A DNA stretch of 24,083 bases from DATFPK01 sp035264885 (GTDB lineage Bacteria > Actinomycetota > Thermoleophilia > Solirubrobacterales > 70-9), in contig DATFPK010000082.1 in NCBI GenBank assembly GCA_035264885.1, positions 1-24,083 on the forward strand, read 5' to 3'. Positions within the stretch are counted from its first letter, which is position 1. Every line of letters starts with the position of its first letter. A program made the translations under genes and the position numbers. Below the pieces are notes generated by a model. It made no database searches. It was given only the letters and a program-made list of their open reading frames with translations, and was not told where the DNA came from. Shown in pieces: positions 7,954 through 15,653 of this stretch.

Positions 7954-8645
7954 AGCCGCAGGTGCACCTCGCCGGCGCCGAGCGCGACCCGCTCGCCGCC
8001 GGCGGTGAGGACCACGAGGTTCCCGTCGTCGTCGATTCCGTCGGCCACCCCTTCGCCGTCCGCCCAGGAGATCTCGCGCCCGCGCAGCGCGTCGCGTGAT
8101 CGGAAGCCTTCCAGGACCGCGCCCGGCTCGGCCGTGACCCAGCCGGACAGCGCTTCGCTGAGGGCGAGGGCCGTATCGGCGACGGTGGCATCGCCGCCGA
8201 TCGACGTCGCGCTCTCCCGTAGCTCGGGCGGGAACTGGCCCGGCTCGATTGAGACGTTGACCCCGATGCCTATCACCGCCCAGCCGTCCTGGGGACGCGC
8301 CTCGATCAGGATTCCCGCCACCTTGCGGCGGCCGAGCCAGACGTCGTTCGGCCATTTGACCGCCGCGTGCCGGCCGCCGAGCCGCTCGACCGAGTCGGCG
8401 ACCGCGAGCGGCACCGCGATCGGCAGCAGCAGGTGGCGCCGCTCGAGAGGCCGGAGGACGGCCGAGTAGAGCAGCGCGCCGCCGGGCGGGGCGACCCACG
8501 AGCGCCCCTGGCGCCCACGGCCGGCGGTCTGCTCGTCGGCGGTCACGACCGTCCCGGCCGGCGTCCCGGCCGCGGCCAGCTCCCGGGCAATGGTGTTGGT
8601 CGACTCGCAGCGACGCAGATGCCGCCGCGGCAGGCCGAAGGTCAG
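7950..8645 (-). CDS. birA: Biotin--[acetyl-CoA-carboxylase] ligase, monofunctional, apparent CTG start
   Basis: Attaches biotin to the carboxyl-carrier lysine of biotin-dependent carboxylases through biotinyl-AMP. Of the 231 residues, ESTN (14-17) and the nucleotide-binding GRGRQGR (42-48) lie near the N-terminus. KWPND (97-101) and KVAG (108-111) follow, then a short SH3-like C-terminal domain. There is no N-terminal helix-turn-helix, so it should not act as a repressor. The first ATG/GTG/TTG in frame is GTG at 8546, which would remove the conserved ESTN region. The frame stays open upstream, and CTG at 8645 gives an N-terminus (TFGLPRRHLRR) that matches my recollection of related ligases. 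This CTG overlaps the preceding TGA as CTGA. It is last in the ccm-hem operon, and its TAG stop shares a CTAG with the helicase stop. Confidence 0.85.
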   Translation of the reverse strand: MTFGLPRRHLRRCESTNTIARELAAAGTPAGTVVTADEQTAGRGRQGRSWVAPPGGALLYSAVLRPLERRHLLLPIAVPLAVADSVERLGGRHAAVKWPNDVWLGRRKVAGILIEARPQDGWAVIGIGVNVSIEPGQFPPELRESATSIGGDATVADTALALSEALSGWVTAEPGAVLEGFRSRDALRGREISWADGEGVADGIDDDGNLVVLTAGGERVALGAGEVHLRL

Positions 8646-9454
8646 TCCGCCGGCGACAGGGTCACCTCGTCGTCGGGCCGGAGGCCGAGCAACTCGGCGG
8701 CGCTCTCGCGGTTGACCGCCAGGGCAAGCGTTCGCGCCGAGTCCTCATAGAGCAGCCCCTGGCCCGGCGCGACGTCGCTGAACGTCCGGGCGAACGGCAC
8801 CGCCACCCGCTCCCGGCCCGCGTCGATGGTGACCCGGTGGCCGAGGCGCATGAAGGTGGAGGGCAGCTCGTCGTGTCCCACGTTGAGCGCGACGTTGCCG
8901 AAGCCGTCGACGTAGATGACGTGCGCCACGACCCGGTCCGGGTAGATCCGCGGGCCGGGCAGCTCAAGACGGGTCAACTCGCCCGGCGGTATCGGCTCGC
9001 CGGCTTCAGCCAGCACCGCACCTCCAGCCAGGCGCGCGGCGACGGGGGCGAAGATGTCCCGGCCGTGAAAGGTCGCGGTGATCGGCTCGAGCCGGAACGA
9101 CGATGCCGTCAGATCGACCGCCTCGACCGCCCCGCCGAAGCGCTCGGCGGCGAGCGAGAGGACGCCGTTGTCGGGACCGACCAGGAGCCGTTCCTCCTCT
9201 GCGGTCCGCAACGCCACCGGTCGCCGACTGGATCCGACACCCGGGTCGACGACCGCCAGATGGACACCGGGCTCGGCGAAAGGCAGCGCCTGCGCCAGCA
9301 CTACCCCGCCGTGCCTTACCGCGTGCCGCGCGAGCCCGTGGGTGATGTCGATGACCCTCGCCTCCGGCTCGATCCGGGCCATGACCGCCCGGCAGACGCC
9401 CGCGAACTCATCCCGGTTGCCGTAGTCGGAGAGGAAGGTGATCGGCAGCGCCAC
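8642..9454 (-). CDS. SAM hydrolase / S-adenosyl-L-methionine hydroxide adenosyltransferase (DUF62)
   Basis: Members of this family use water to split S-adenosylmethionine into adenosine and methionine; relatives are fluorinase and chlorinase. The 270 residues carry the family signatures: FLSDYG with D10, DITHG (36-40), VVDPGVG with D70 and R77, GPDNG (93-97), FHGRD with H130, and YVDGFGN near 195. D70, R77 and H130 match the conserved Asp-Arg-His triad of DUF62 hydrolases in order and spacing. Fluorinase-specific features were not checked. The frame is open to 9517, but GTG at 9454, ten bases after the cobA-hemD stop, puts the start just before the conserved ITFLSDYG. The gene sits directly downstream of a SAM-using methyltransferase domain. 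The cellular purpose of SAM hydrolysis is generally unclear. Confidence 0.9.
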   Translation of the reverse strand: MALPITFLSDYGNRDEFAGVCRAVMARIEPEARVIDITHGLARHAVRHGGVVLAQALPFAEPGVHLAVVDPGVGSSRRPVALRTAEEERLLVGPDNGVLSLAAERFGGAVEAVDLTASSFRLEPITATFHGRDIFAPVAARLAGGAVLAEAGEPIPPGELTRLELPGPRIYPDRVVAHVIYVDGFGNVALNVGHDELPSTFMRLGHRVTIDAGRERVAVPFARTFSDVAPGQGLLYEDSARTLALAVNRESAAELLGLRPDDEVTLSPAD

Positions 9455-9464
9455 CGGGCGCAGC

Positions 9465-10973
9465 CTAGCCCTGCCTCGCGTCCGCGAGGAGCGCCTCGAC
9501 CAGGCCGTCGACGTCATGGCGCTCGGCCTCGGCGTGTACCTCCAGGCCGGCCTCGCGGGCGGCGGCGCTCGTCACCGGGCCGATCGAGACGATCCGGGCA
9601 TCGCTGGGCATCCGCTCGCCGAGCGCCTCGGTCAGGTTGCGGACGGTCGAGGAGGAGGTGAAGGTCACGTAGTCGGCGGATTGCGCGGCCTCGACCGCAT
9701 CTTCGTCGGGAGCCTCGCGAACCGTCTCGTACAGTGGCACGACGTCGACCTTGGCGCCGCGGCCGGCCAGGGCGTCGGGGAGCAGGTCGCGCGCCTCGGC
9801 CGCCCGCGCGACCAGTACCGGTCTGCCGCTGACCTCGACCGTTTCGAGCGCCTCGACCAGCGCCTCGGCGACGAACCGCTCCGGTACGACGTCGGCGGCG
9901 ATGCCGTGCTCGGCCAGCGCCGCAGCGGTGCCCGGCCCGATCGCGGCGACGGTGGCGTTGGTCAGGGCTCGCGCATCCCGCCCCTGCTCGACCATCGCCT
10001 CGAACAGAAGGTGCGCCCCGTTCGGGCTGGTCAGGCAGACGAGGGCGTAGGTGTGAAGCGCACCCACCGCGGCCCGGACCTCATCGCTCTCGATCCGGGG
10101 CTCGATCCGGATCGCCGGCAGCTCGACGACCTCGGCGCCGAGCGCCCGCAAGGTCGCCGCCAGGCCGCTCGCCTGGGCCCGTGCCCGCGTCACCACGACC
10201 CTGCGGCCGTGGAGCGGCCGGCGCTCGAGCCAGGCGAGCGCGTCGCGGCGGGCCCCGACCTCGCCGATGACGACGACCGCCGGGGCGCCGGCCCCCGCCC
10301 GCTCCGCATCGGCGGCGATCGTCTCCAGGGTGCCGGCGACGACCCGCTGCCCCGGCAGAGTGCCGCGTTCGACCAGGGCCGCGGGCTCGGCGGGGTTGCG
10401 CCCCGCCTCGATCAGGGCGGCCGCGTTCTCCGCCAGCCGGCGGACCCCCATGTAGAAGACCAGCGTCCCCGGGAATCGGGCCAGCGCTTCCCAGTCGAGG
10501 GCGCTGCCTCCCTTCCCGGGGTCCTCGTGACCGGTGACGAACGCCACGGCGCTGGCGTCATCGCGGTGCGTCACGGGGATGCCGGCGTATGCGGTCGCCG
10601 CAACCCCGGCCGTCACCCCCGGCACGACCTCGAACTCCACGCCGGCCGCGCTCAGCGCCTCGCCCTCCTCGCCGCCGCGCCCGAAGACGAACGGGTCGCC
10701 GCCCTTCAGACGGACGACGCTGCGCCCCTCACGGGCGGCTCGAACCAGACGCTCGCCGATCTCGTCCTGCGACACGGACGCGCGCCCGGGTTCCTTGCCG
10801 ACGTAGACCAACTCGGCGCCGTCGCGGGCGCCGTCGAGGGCGCCGTCGGGAATCAGGCGGTCGTGGAAGATCACGTCGGCGGTGCCGACCAGCTCGAGGG
10901 CACGGGCGGTCATGAGCCCCGGATCGCCCGGCCCGGCCCCCACCAGATAGATGACCCCACGGCGAGCCGTCAA
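9465..10973 (-). CDS. cobA-hemD: Fused uroporphyrinogen-III C-methyltransferase / uroporphyrinogen-III synthase
   Basis: A 502-residue bifunctional enzyme. Residues 1-250 are the SAM-dependent uroporphyrinogen-III methyltransferase: YLVGAGPGDPG (9-19) is its N-terminal signature loop and GGDPFVFGRGGEE (91-103) its central one. It makes precorrin-2 for siroheme or cobalamin. From about 254 (LHGRRVVVTRAR) the uroporphyrinogen-III synthase domain follows, which closes and inverts ring D of hydroxymethylbilane; LTSPNGAHLL, AIGPGTAAAL and VPLYETV belong to it. The frame is open upstream to 11096, but TTG at 10973 is the better start. It overlaps the hemC stop as TTGA and has GAGGAGG (10987-10981) seven bases upstream. 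Such fusions are common in Actinobacteria. The stop is TAG at 9465-9467. Confidence 0.95.
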   Translation of the reverse strand: MTARRGVIYLVGAGPGDPGLMTARALELVGTADVIFHDRLIPDGALDGARDGAELVYVGKEPGRASVSQDEIGERLVRAAREGRSVVRLKGGDPFVFGRGGEEGEALSAAGVEFEVVPGVTAGVAATAYAGIPVTHRDDASAVAFVTGHEDPGKGGSALDWEALARFPGTLVFYMGVRRLAENAAALIEAGRNPAEPAALVERGTLPGQRVVAGTLETIAADAERAGAGAPAVVVIGEVGARRDALAWLERRPLHGRRVVVTRARAQASGLAATLRALGAEVVELPAIRIEPRIESDEVRAAVGALHTYALVCLTSPNGAHLLFEAMVEQGRDARALTNATVAAIGPGTAAALAEHGIAADVVPERFVAEALVEALETVEVSGRPVLVARAAEARDLLPDALAGRGAKVDVVPLYETVREAPDEDAVEAAQSADYVTFTSSSTVRNLTEALGERMPSDARIVSIGPVTSAAAREAGLEVHAEAERHDVDGLVEALLADARQG

Positions 10974-11848
10974 GCAGCCGCCTCCTCGGCGCGCCGCAGC
11001 AGATCGACGGCCCCCGCCGATGCGAGCCGGCCGGCAAGCTCGGCTGCGAGGGCCGCGGGAGCCGCCGCGTCGCCGACGACCCGATCGCGAATCCATTCGC
11101 TGCCGTCGGCCAGCCCGACGAAGGCGTCGATCACGAGGTCCTCGCCGTCGATCGAGGCAGCGACGCCGATCGGCGTCGCGCAGCTCGCATCCAGCTCACC
11201 GACCACCGAGCGCTCGGCGGTCAGCGAAACCACGGCCGCCTCGGCGCTGATCCGCGTCGCCGCGTCGCGCGCGAGATCGTCCGCCGACCGGGTCTGAAGC
11301 GCCAGCGCCCCCTGGCCGGCCGCCGGGGTCATCACCTCGGCCGGCAGCGGGAACGAGATCTCGCCGTGCCGGCCCAGCCGGCGCAGCCCCGCGGCGGCCA
11401 GGACGATCGCGCCGGCGCCTCCCTCACGCTGCTTGCGCAGGCGGGTGTCGACGTTGCCGTGCATCTCGACCACCTCCAGGTCCGGCCGGGCCGCGAGGAG
11501 CTGGGACGCGCGCCGCAGGCTCGCCGTGCCGACCGTGATTCCGGCGGGCACGTCACCCAGGCGCCTGCCGGGGCCGATCCAGACGTCGAGCGGGTTCTCG
11601 CGCGGCGGCACCCCGGCCAGCACGAGGCCGTCCGGCATCTCGACCGGCAGGTCCTTGGCCGAGTGCACGCCGATGTCGGCGGCCCCCTCGAGCAGCGCCT
11701 CTTCGACGCCGCGGACGAAACGCGCCTTGTCGCCGGGATCTCCGTCGGAGGAGACCTCGACCAGCTCGGCGCCGCCGATCATCTCGGCGACCTGCCTTGC
11801 CTGGGCGAGCGCCAGGGCGCTGCCCCGGGTCGCGAGGCGGAGTGGCAC
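10970..11848 (-). CDS. hemC: Hydroxymethylbilane synthase (porphobilinogen deaminase)
   Basis: Joins four porphobilinogen molecules into hydroxymethylbilane in the cytoplasm, feeding the HemD domain encoded next. The 292 residues are a normal family length. The N-terminus (RLATRGSALALAQARQV) and the cofactor-binding site GELDASCATPIG are clear, with C223 as the cysteine that carries the dipyrromethane cofactor. HSAKDLP, GTASLRR and the arginine-rich binding segments are present. The start is GTG at 11848, one base after the hemA stop, so translation is probably coupled. The last bases overlap the TTG start of cobA-hemD. No sign of damage. Confidence 0.97.
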   Translation of the reverse strand: MPLRLATRGSALALAQARQVAEMIGGAELVEVSSDGDPGDKARFVRGVEEALLEGAADIGVHSAKDLPVEMPDGLVLAGVPPRENPLDVWIGPGRRLGDVPAGITVGTASLRRASQLLAARPDLEVVEMHGNVDTRLRKQREGGAGAIVLAAAGLRRLGRHGEISFPLPAEVMTPAAGQGALALQTRSADDLARDAATRISAEAAVVSLTAERSVVGELDASCATPIGVAASIDGEDLVIDAFVGLADGSEWIRDRVVGDAAAPAALAAELAGRLASAGAVDLLRRAEEAAA

Positions 11849-11849
11849 C

Positions 11850-13187
11850 TCAGCCGCGGCGGCGCCGGTCGCGGCGCAGCGGGGTGACGCTCGCGTCGGA
11901 CTCGGCGTCCGGCTCGGTCTCGGCGTCGAGCCCGAACAGCTCGCGCAGGGCGTTCACGTAGAGGTAGGCGTCCTCGCTGCCCGCCGCCCGCTTCATCCGC
12001 ATAGTCGGCTCGTGCAGCATCCGGCTCGCGATTGCGTTCGCCATCGCCTCGAGCCGCGCCCGGTCGGCCTCGCTGAGCGACTCCCACCGCCCCTCGTTCT
12101 CGGCGAGCACGCGCTCGACGACGTCTTCGGCGCGGCTTCGCAGCGCGGCCACCGTCGGCACGACCTCCAGCGACGCGAGCCAGCGCTCGAACCGGACCTG
12201 CTCGGCGGCGAGGATGCCCTCGGCCCGCTTCGCCTCGGCCTCACGGCCACTTGCATTTCGCTCGACGATGGCCTGGACGTCGTCGACATCGTGGAGGGAG
12301 ACGCCGCGGATCTCGCGGCAGGCGTGGTCGACGTCGCGGGGGACCGCGATGTCGACCAGCAGCAGCGGGCGCCAACCGCGGCTCTCCATGACCGCCTCGA
12401 CCTCGTCGTGCTCGAGGATGTGGTGGGGCGAAAAGGTGGCGGAGACGACGATGTCCGCGAGGCCGAGCTGGGCCGGGAGCTCGTCGAACCTCACGGCCTC
12501 GCCGCCGAAGCGCTGGGCCAGCCCGATCGCGCGGTCGTAATGGCGGTTGGCGATGAAGACGGTCTCGACGCCGCGCGCGGCGAGCGCCCGCGCGACGAGC
12601 TCGGCGGTCTCGCCGGCGCCCACCACGAGGACGCGCCGCTGGGCGAGGTCACCGAGCGCCCGCTGTGCCAGCTCGACCGCGACCGAGGAGATCGACATTC
12701 CCTTCCTGCTGATCCCCGTCTCGGCACGGGCACGCCCGCCGGCTGCGAGCGCGCCGCGGAAGAGACGGTTGAGGATCGGCCCGGTGGAGCCCTCGACCAG
12801 TGCCAGCTCGTAGGCCCGCTTCACCTGCCCCTGGATCTCCGCTTCGCCGAGGATCATCGAGTCCAGCCCCGCGGTCACCCGGAAGAGGTGGCGGACGGCG
12901 TCGGCGGCGCGCAGCGAGTACAGGTGGCCGATCAGCTGCGTGGGGCGGATGTCGGCCTGGCGGGAGAGGACGCCGAGCGCCACCGACTCTGCCTCGACCG
13001 GATCGCTGACCACCAGGTGGAGCTCGGTGCGGTTGCAGGTCGAGATCGCCGCCGCCTCGGCGACCTGCTCGTTGCCGCGCAGCTCGCCGAGCACGCCGAC
13101 GGCGCGCCCCTCGGTCAGGGCCAGCCGCTCACGCAGGGCGAGCGGGGCGGTCTTGTGGGAGATGCCAAGGGCGAGGAGCTCGCTCAT
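11850..13187 (-). CDS. hemA: Glutamyl-tRNA reductase
   Basis: Reduces glutamyl-tRNA to glutamate-1-semialdehyde with NADPH, the first committed step of the C5 route to tetrapyrroles. The 445 residues are full length. The N-terminal catalytic domain has GISHKTAPL (8-16) and STCNRTE, with catalytic C51. GEAEIQGQVK lies near 140. The NADPH domain shows VVGAGETAELVARAL and IANRHYDRA. A helical dimerisation domain ends the protein, followed by a short acidic-then-basic tail. The ATG at 13187 overlaps the preceding gene's stop as ATGA, with GAGGAG eleven bases upstream. It is the first heme-synthesis gene after the ccm genes. The enzyme is often feedback-controlled by heme, so its place behind a heme exporter is notable. 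Confidence 0.97.
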   Translation of the reverse strand: MSELLALGISHKTAPLALRERLALTEGRAVGVLGELRGNEQVAEAAAISTCNRTELHLVVSDPVEAESVALGVLSRQADIRPTQLIGHLYSLRAADAVRHLFRVTAGLDSMILGEAEIQGQVKRAYELALVEGSTGPILNRLFRGALAAGGRARAETGISRKGMSISSVAVELAQRALGDLAQRRVLVVGAGETAELVARALAARGVETVFIANRHYDRAIGLAQRFGGEAVRFDELPAQLGLADIVVSATFSPHHILEHDEVEAVMESRGWRPLLLVDIAVPRDVDHACREIRGVSLHDVDDVQAIVERNASGREAEAKRAEGILAAEQVRFERWLASLEVVPTVAALRSRAEDVVERVLAENEGRWESLSEADRARLEAMANAIASRMLHEPTMRMKRAAGSEDAYLYVNALRELFGLDAETEPDAESDASVTPLRRDRRRRG

Positions 13188-13447
13188 CTGGCCCGCATCT
13201 CCTCGGCGACGCGATCAACCCGCTCCTCGGTCTCGGAGTCACGGCCGGCTGCGCCCCGCGGCCGGGGGGCCTCCTCGCCTTCGCCGCGCCGGCGCTGCTC
13301 GGCGAACCCGGCGAGCTCGCGCAGCTCGCGCTCGATCCGCTGGAGCTTCGAGGCCATGATCGCGACGTAGACGAGGATCAGGACGAGGAAGACCACGTAG
13401 GCGCCGGCGACGTACTTCCCGGCCTCGTCGAGGGGCAGGGCGGGCAT
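13184..13447 (-). CDS. CcmD-like single-pass membrane protein
   Basis: A small 87-residue protein. After a short N-terminus (MPALPLDEAGKYV) comes one membrane segment at about 12-32 (VVFLVLILVYVAIM). A charged, probably coiled-coil region follows (KLQRIERELRELAGF), then a polar tail rich in E and R. Short length, one helix followed by a coiled coil, and position directly after ccmC all fit CcmD, which stabilises the CcmABC complex and helps release holo-CcmE. Its frame is open far upstream across ccmC, but that part is only ccmC shadow. The ATG at 13447 overlaps the ccmC stop (TGATG) and has GGAG eight bases upstream. Sequence similarity among CcmD proteins is low, so the call rests mostly on architecture and context. 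Confidence 0.75.
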   Translation of the reverse strand: MPALPLDEAGKYVAGAYVVFLVLILVYVAIMASKLQRIERELRELAGFAEQRRRGEGEEAPRPRGAAGRDSETEERVDRVAEEMRAR

Positions 13448-14169
13448 CAGGAAAGCTCCGGCGCGATCCGGGACTGCGTCCCGGCGTCGGGGGCGTCGAG
13501 GGCGCGGCGGAGTCGTTTCAGCTGCCCGGAGGCGTTCTTGGCCGTCAGCTCGAACTTGACGAGCGTGGTCCAGAGCAGCGCCATGCCGGCGATCGAGACG
13601 GCGAAGGTGAGCCACATCTTCCCCGGCATGCCGCCCTCGGCGGTTGCGAAGACGCGGGGATGGACGAGGCTCTCGGCCAGGCGCACCGCGATGAAGTTGA
13701 GCGGCACGAAGGCGCCGGCGGTGATCGCGAAGACCGAGGCGTACCGGGCCTGGCGCTCGGAGTCCTCGATCGCGTAGCGGAACGGGTAGTAGGTCGCGTA
13801 CAGGAGGAAGACGATCAGGAAGCTGACCAGGGTGGGCTCGTCCCAGACCCACCATTTGCCCCACGAGGCCTTGGCCCAGATCGCCCCCGTTACCAGGACC
13901 GCGGTCCCGAAGATGATCGAAAGGTGGATCGCGACGTAGGAGCGGGCGTCGTGGCGGCGGTCGCCCGTCCGGAGGTGGCGGATCGCGTGGACGGCGGCGA
14001 CGACGAAACCGGCGAGCGCGACGATCGCCAGCGGGACGTGCAGGTAGAAGATCTTCTGGACGAACCCCTGGTCGGCGTCGCTGGGGGCGTAGAAGAAGAC
14101 CAGGCAGGCTGCCGCGGCGAGCGTCGCCACGGTCGCGATCGAGAGGGTTTTCAGGCCTTTTCCGTACAT
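13447..14169 (-). CDS. ccmC: Cytochrome c biogenesis heme-handling protein CcmC
   Basis: A 240-residue membrane protein with about six hydrophobic segments. It carries the WWD signature of heme-handling proteins at about 98-110: W98, W103, W106, W107 and W109 followed by D110. The two conserved heme-ligand histidines are H44 (FYLHVPL) and H170 (SLVHP), in the loops flanking that domain. In system I cytochrome c maturation, CcmC places heme on the chaperone CcmE outside the cytoplasmic membrane. The start is ATG at 14169 with no strong ribosome site. It lies 29 bases after ccmB and overlaps the ccmD-like gene by one base. The C-terminal ~25 residues are polar and probably cytoplasmic. Confidence 0.95.
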   Translation of the reverse strand: MYGKGLKTLSIATVATLAAAACLVFFYAPSDADQGFVQKIFYLHVPLAIVALAGFVVAAVHAIRHLRTGDRRHDARSYVAIHLSIIFGTAVLVTGAIWAKASWGKWWVWDEPTLVSFLIVFLLYATYYPFRYAIEDSERQARYASVFAITAGAFVPLNFIAVRLAESLVHPRVFATAEGGMPGKMWLTFAVSIAGMALLWTTLVKFELTAKNASGQLKRLRRALDAPDAGTQSRIAPELS

Positions 14170-14198
14170 CGTCGGCGAGGGGGCGCGGGGGTCGCGGT

Positions 14199-14900
14199 TC
14201 AGTCCTCCAGCAGGAAGTCGAACACCGCGTATCCGACGAGGAGGAAGACCAGATCGTATAGGCCGAGGACCCCCAGCCAGAGGCCGAAACGGTCATAGGC
14301 AGGGCCGCCCGCCTCGAGTAGCGGCTCCGACGCCGCGGTCGCGGCGATCATCAGCGGCACCACCAGGGGCAGAAGCAGGAGCGGCACAAGAAGGTCGCGC
14401 GCCCGGGAGTTCACGGCCATCGAGGAGATCAACGCGCCGGTGACGGCCAAGCCCAGGTCGGCGAGCAGGAGGACCGGCACGAGCGGCGCGAGGCCGGCCG
14501 CGTCCTCGAGGAAGAAGAGGGCGAAGATGGGCACCGCGACGAGCTCGAGGATCAGCAGGTAGGCGATGAGCGCCGCCGCTTTGGCGGCCAGCAGGACGGT
14601 CCGGTCGATGGGGGCCAGCCTGATCGCGTCGAAACCGCCCTCGTCGCGCTCGGCGACGAAGAGCCGGTTGATGCCGAGCACCGCGGCGAACAGCAGCGTC
14701 GCCCAGAGGACGCCGGCGGCGAGGCTCCCCGACAGGGTCGTGCGGTCGAGGGCGTAGCGGAAGATGACGTAGGTAGTCACCGCGAAGAGGGCCATCGCCG
14801 GCAGCGAACGCAGGGTGCGCAACTCCATGCGCAGGTCCTTGGTGAGGATCGCGCCGAACGCCGTTCGCCACGGCGTGGCGGCGCGCGCGGCGCCGTTCAC
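14199..14900 (-). CDS. ccmB: Heme exporter permease CcmB
   Basis: The membrane subunit of the CcmAB transporter; 233 residues with about six hydrophobic segments. The N-terminal region (AILTKDLRMELR) leads into the first helix, and a loop with ERDEGGFDAIRLAPIDR follows the second; both are family hallmarks. The permease works with the CcmA ATPase, and in system I ATP use drives release of holo-CcmE rather than simple heme transport. The start is GTG at 14900, overlapping the ccmA stop as GTGA, so translation of the two is probably coupled. The protein is full length. Confidence 0.94.
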   Translation of the reverse strand: MNGAARAATPWRTAFGAILTKDLRMELRTLRSLPAMALFAVTTYVIFRYALDRTTLSGSLAAGVLWATLLFAAVLGINRLFVAERDEGGFDAIRLAPIDRTVLLAAKAAALIAYLLILELVAVPIFALFFLEDAAGLAPLVPVLLLADLGLAVTGALISSMAVNSRARDLLVPLLLLPLVVPLMIAATAASEPLLEAGGPAYDRFGLWLGVLGLYDLVFLLVGYAVFDFLLED

Positions 14901-15598
14901 GCGACCACTCCCGCGGCAGCCCTGCGGGCTTCATCGGACGCCAGGTCGCCGGCGACCTCGGCGCTCGCAGGCGCGCCATCCGGCCCGAGCACGAGGACCA
15001 GGTCACAGGCCGGCAGGACCCGCTCGGGGTCGTGGGTGACGACGACACGGGTGCGCCCTTCGTCGGGTCCGATCACCCGCGATGCCAGCTCACGGCCCTC
15101 GGAGTCGAGGTGGGAGTCGGGCTCGTCGAGCAGCAACAGATCCGGCCGGTGCAGGACGCAGCGGCAGATCGCGAGCCGCTGGCGCATGCCGGCCGAGAGC
15201 TCGCCGGCGCGGCTCTCCGCGCGCGCCTCCATCCCCACCGCCTCGAGCGCCTCCTGGATGCGCTCCTCCGGCGCCGGGATTCCGTGGAGCTCAGCGTGGA
15301 AGCGGAGGTTCTCCCGCCCGGTCAGGTCGCGGTAGAGCAGCGGCTCGTGGCCGAGGTATCCGACCCGGCCGCGCAGGCGCCAGCTCCCGGCCGGCAGGGG
15401 AGCGCCGAGGACCGTGGCTTCGCCGCTGCTCGGGCGCAGCAGCGTCGCGAGGATCCGCAGCAGCGTCGTCTTGCCCGAGCCGTTCGGCCCGAGGACCGCG
15501 AGGGAGGCGCCCGCCGGCACCGTCAGGTCGACTCCGCGCAGCGCGGGGCGATGGCCGAAGTCACGGCGCAGGCCGCGCAGCTCGATCGCGTTCGGCAT
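14897..15598 (-). CDS. ccmA: ABC transporter ATPase CcmA (heme export)
   Basis: The ATP-binding subunit of the CcmAB complex, 233 residues. Walker A is GPNGSGKTT (about 36-44), the ABC signature is LSAGMRQR, and Walker B is LLLLDEPDSHLD. The switch histidine is in VVTHD. The frame is open upstream to 15886, but homology begins at MPNAIELRGL, and ATG at 15598 is the fitting start; AGGG lies directly before it. It is the first gene of the long minus-strand run and is transcribed away from the murein endopeptidase gene, so the main promoter of the ccm-hem operon should lie at or just above 15598-15654. As a lone ATPase the subfamily would be uncertain, but ccmB and ccmC follow directly. Confidence 0.93.
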   Translation of the reverse strand: MPNAIELRGLRRDFGHRPALRGVDLTVPAGASLAVLGPNGSGKTTLLRILATLLRPSSGEATVLGAPLPAGSWRLRGRVGYLGHEPLLYRDLTGRENLRFHAELHGIPAPEERIQEALEAVGMEARAESRAGELSAGMRQRLAICRCVLHRPDLLLLDEPDSHLDSEGRELASRVIGPDEGRTRVVVTHDPERVLPACDLVLVLGPDGAPASAEVAGDLASDEARRAAAGVVA

Positions 15599-15653
15599 CC
15601 CTGGATTGTCGCGGCCCGAGCCCGTCGGGGCGCGCTTCTGCTTCCCTTGGGAC
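15599..15653. promoter_or_regulatory. Divergent intergenic region, probable promoters for ccmA operon and murein endopeptidase
   Basis: These 55 bases are all that separates the start codons of two divergent genes, so both promoters must lie here or extend into the coding regions. I see no convincing -10/-35 boxes and no operator-like inverted repeat. The call rests on position only. Confidence 0.35.

Noticed and set aside
9438..13370. Two long plus-strand open frames (619 and 645 codons) opposite the hem genes
   Set aside because: Both are antisense to well-supported hemA, hemC and cobA-hemD and show no domain.
13448..14296. Possible frameshifted or fused ccmC-ccmD gene
   Set aside because: CcmC is intact in its own frame with start, WWD domain and stop; the open frame above ccmD is only its shadow.
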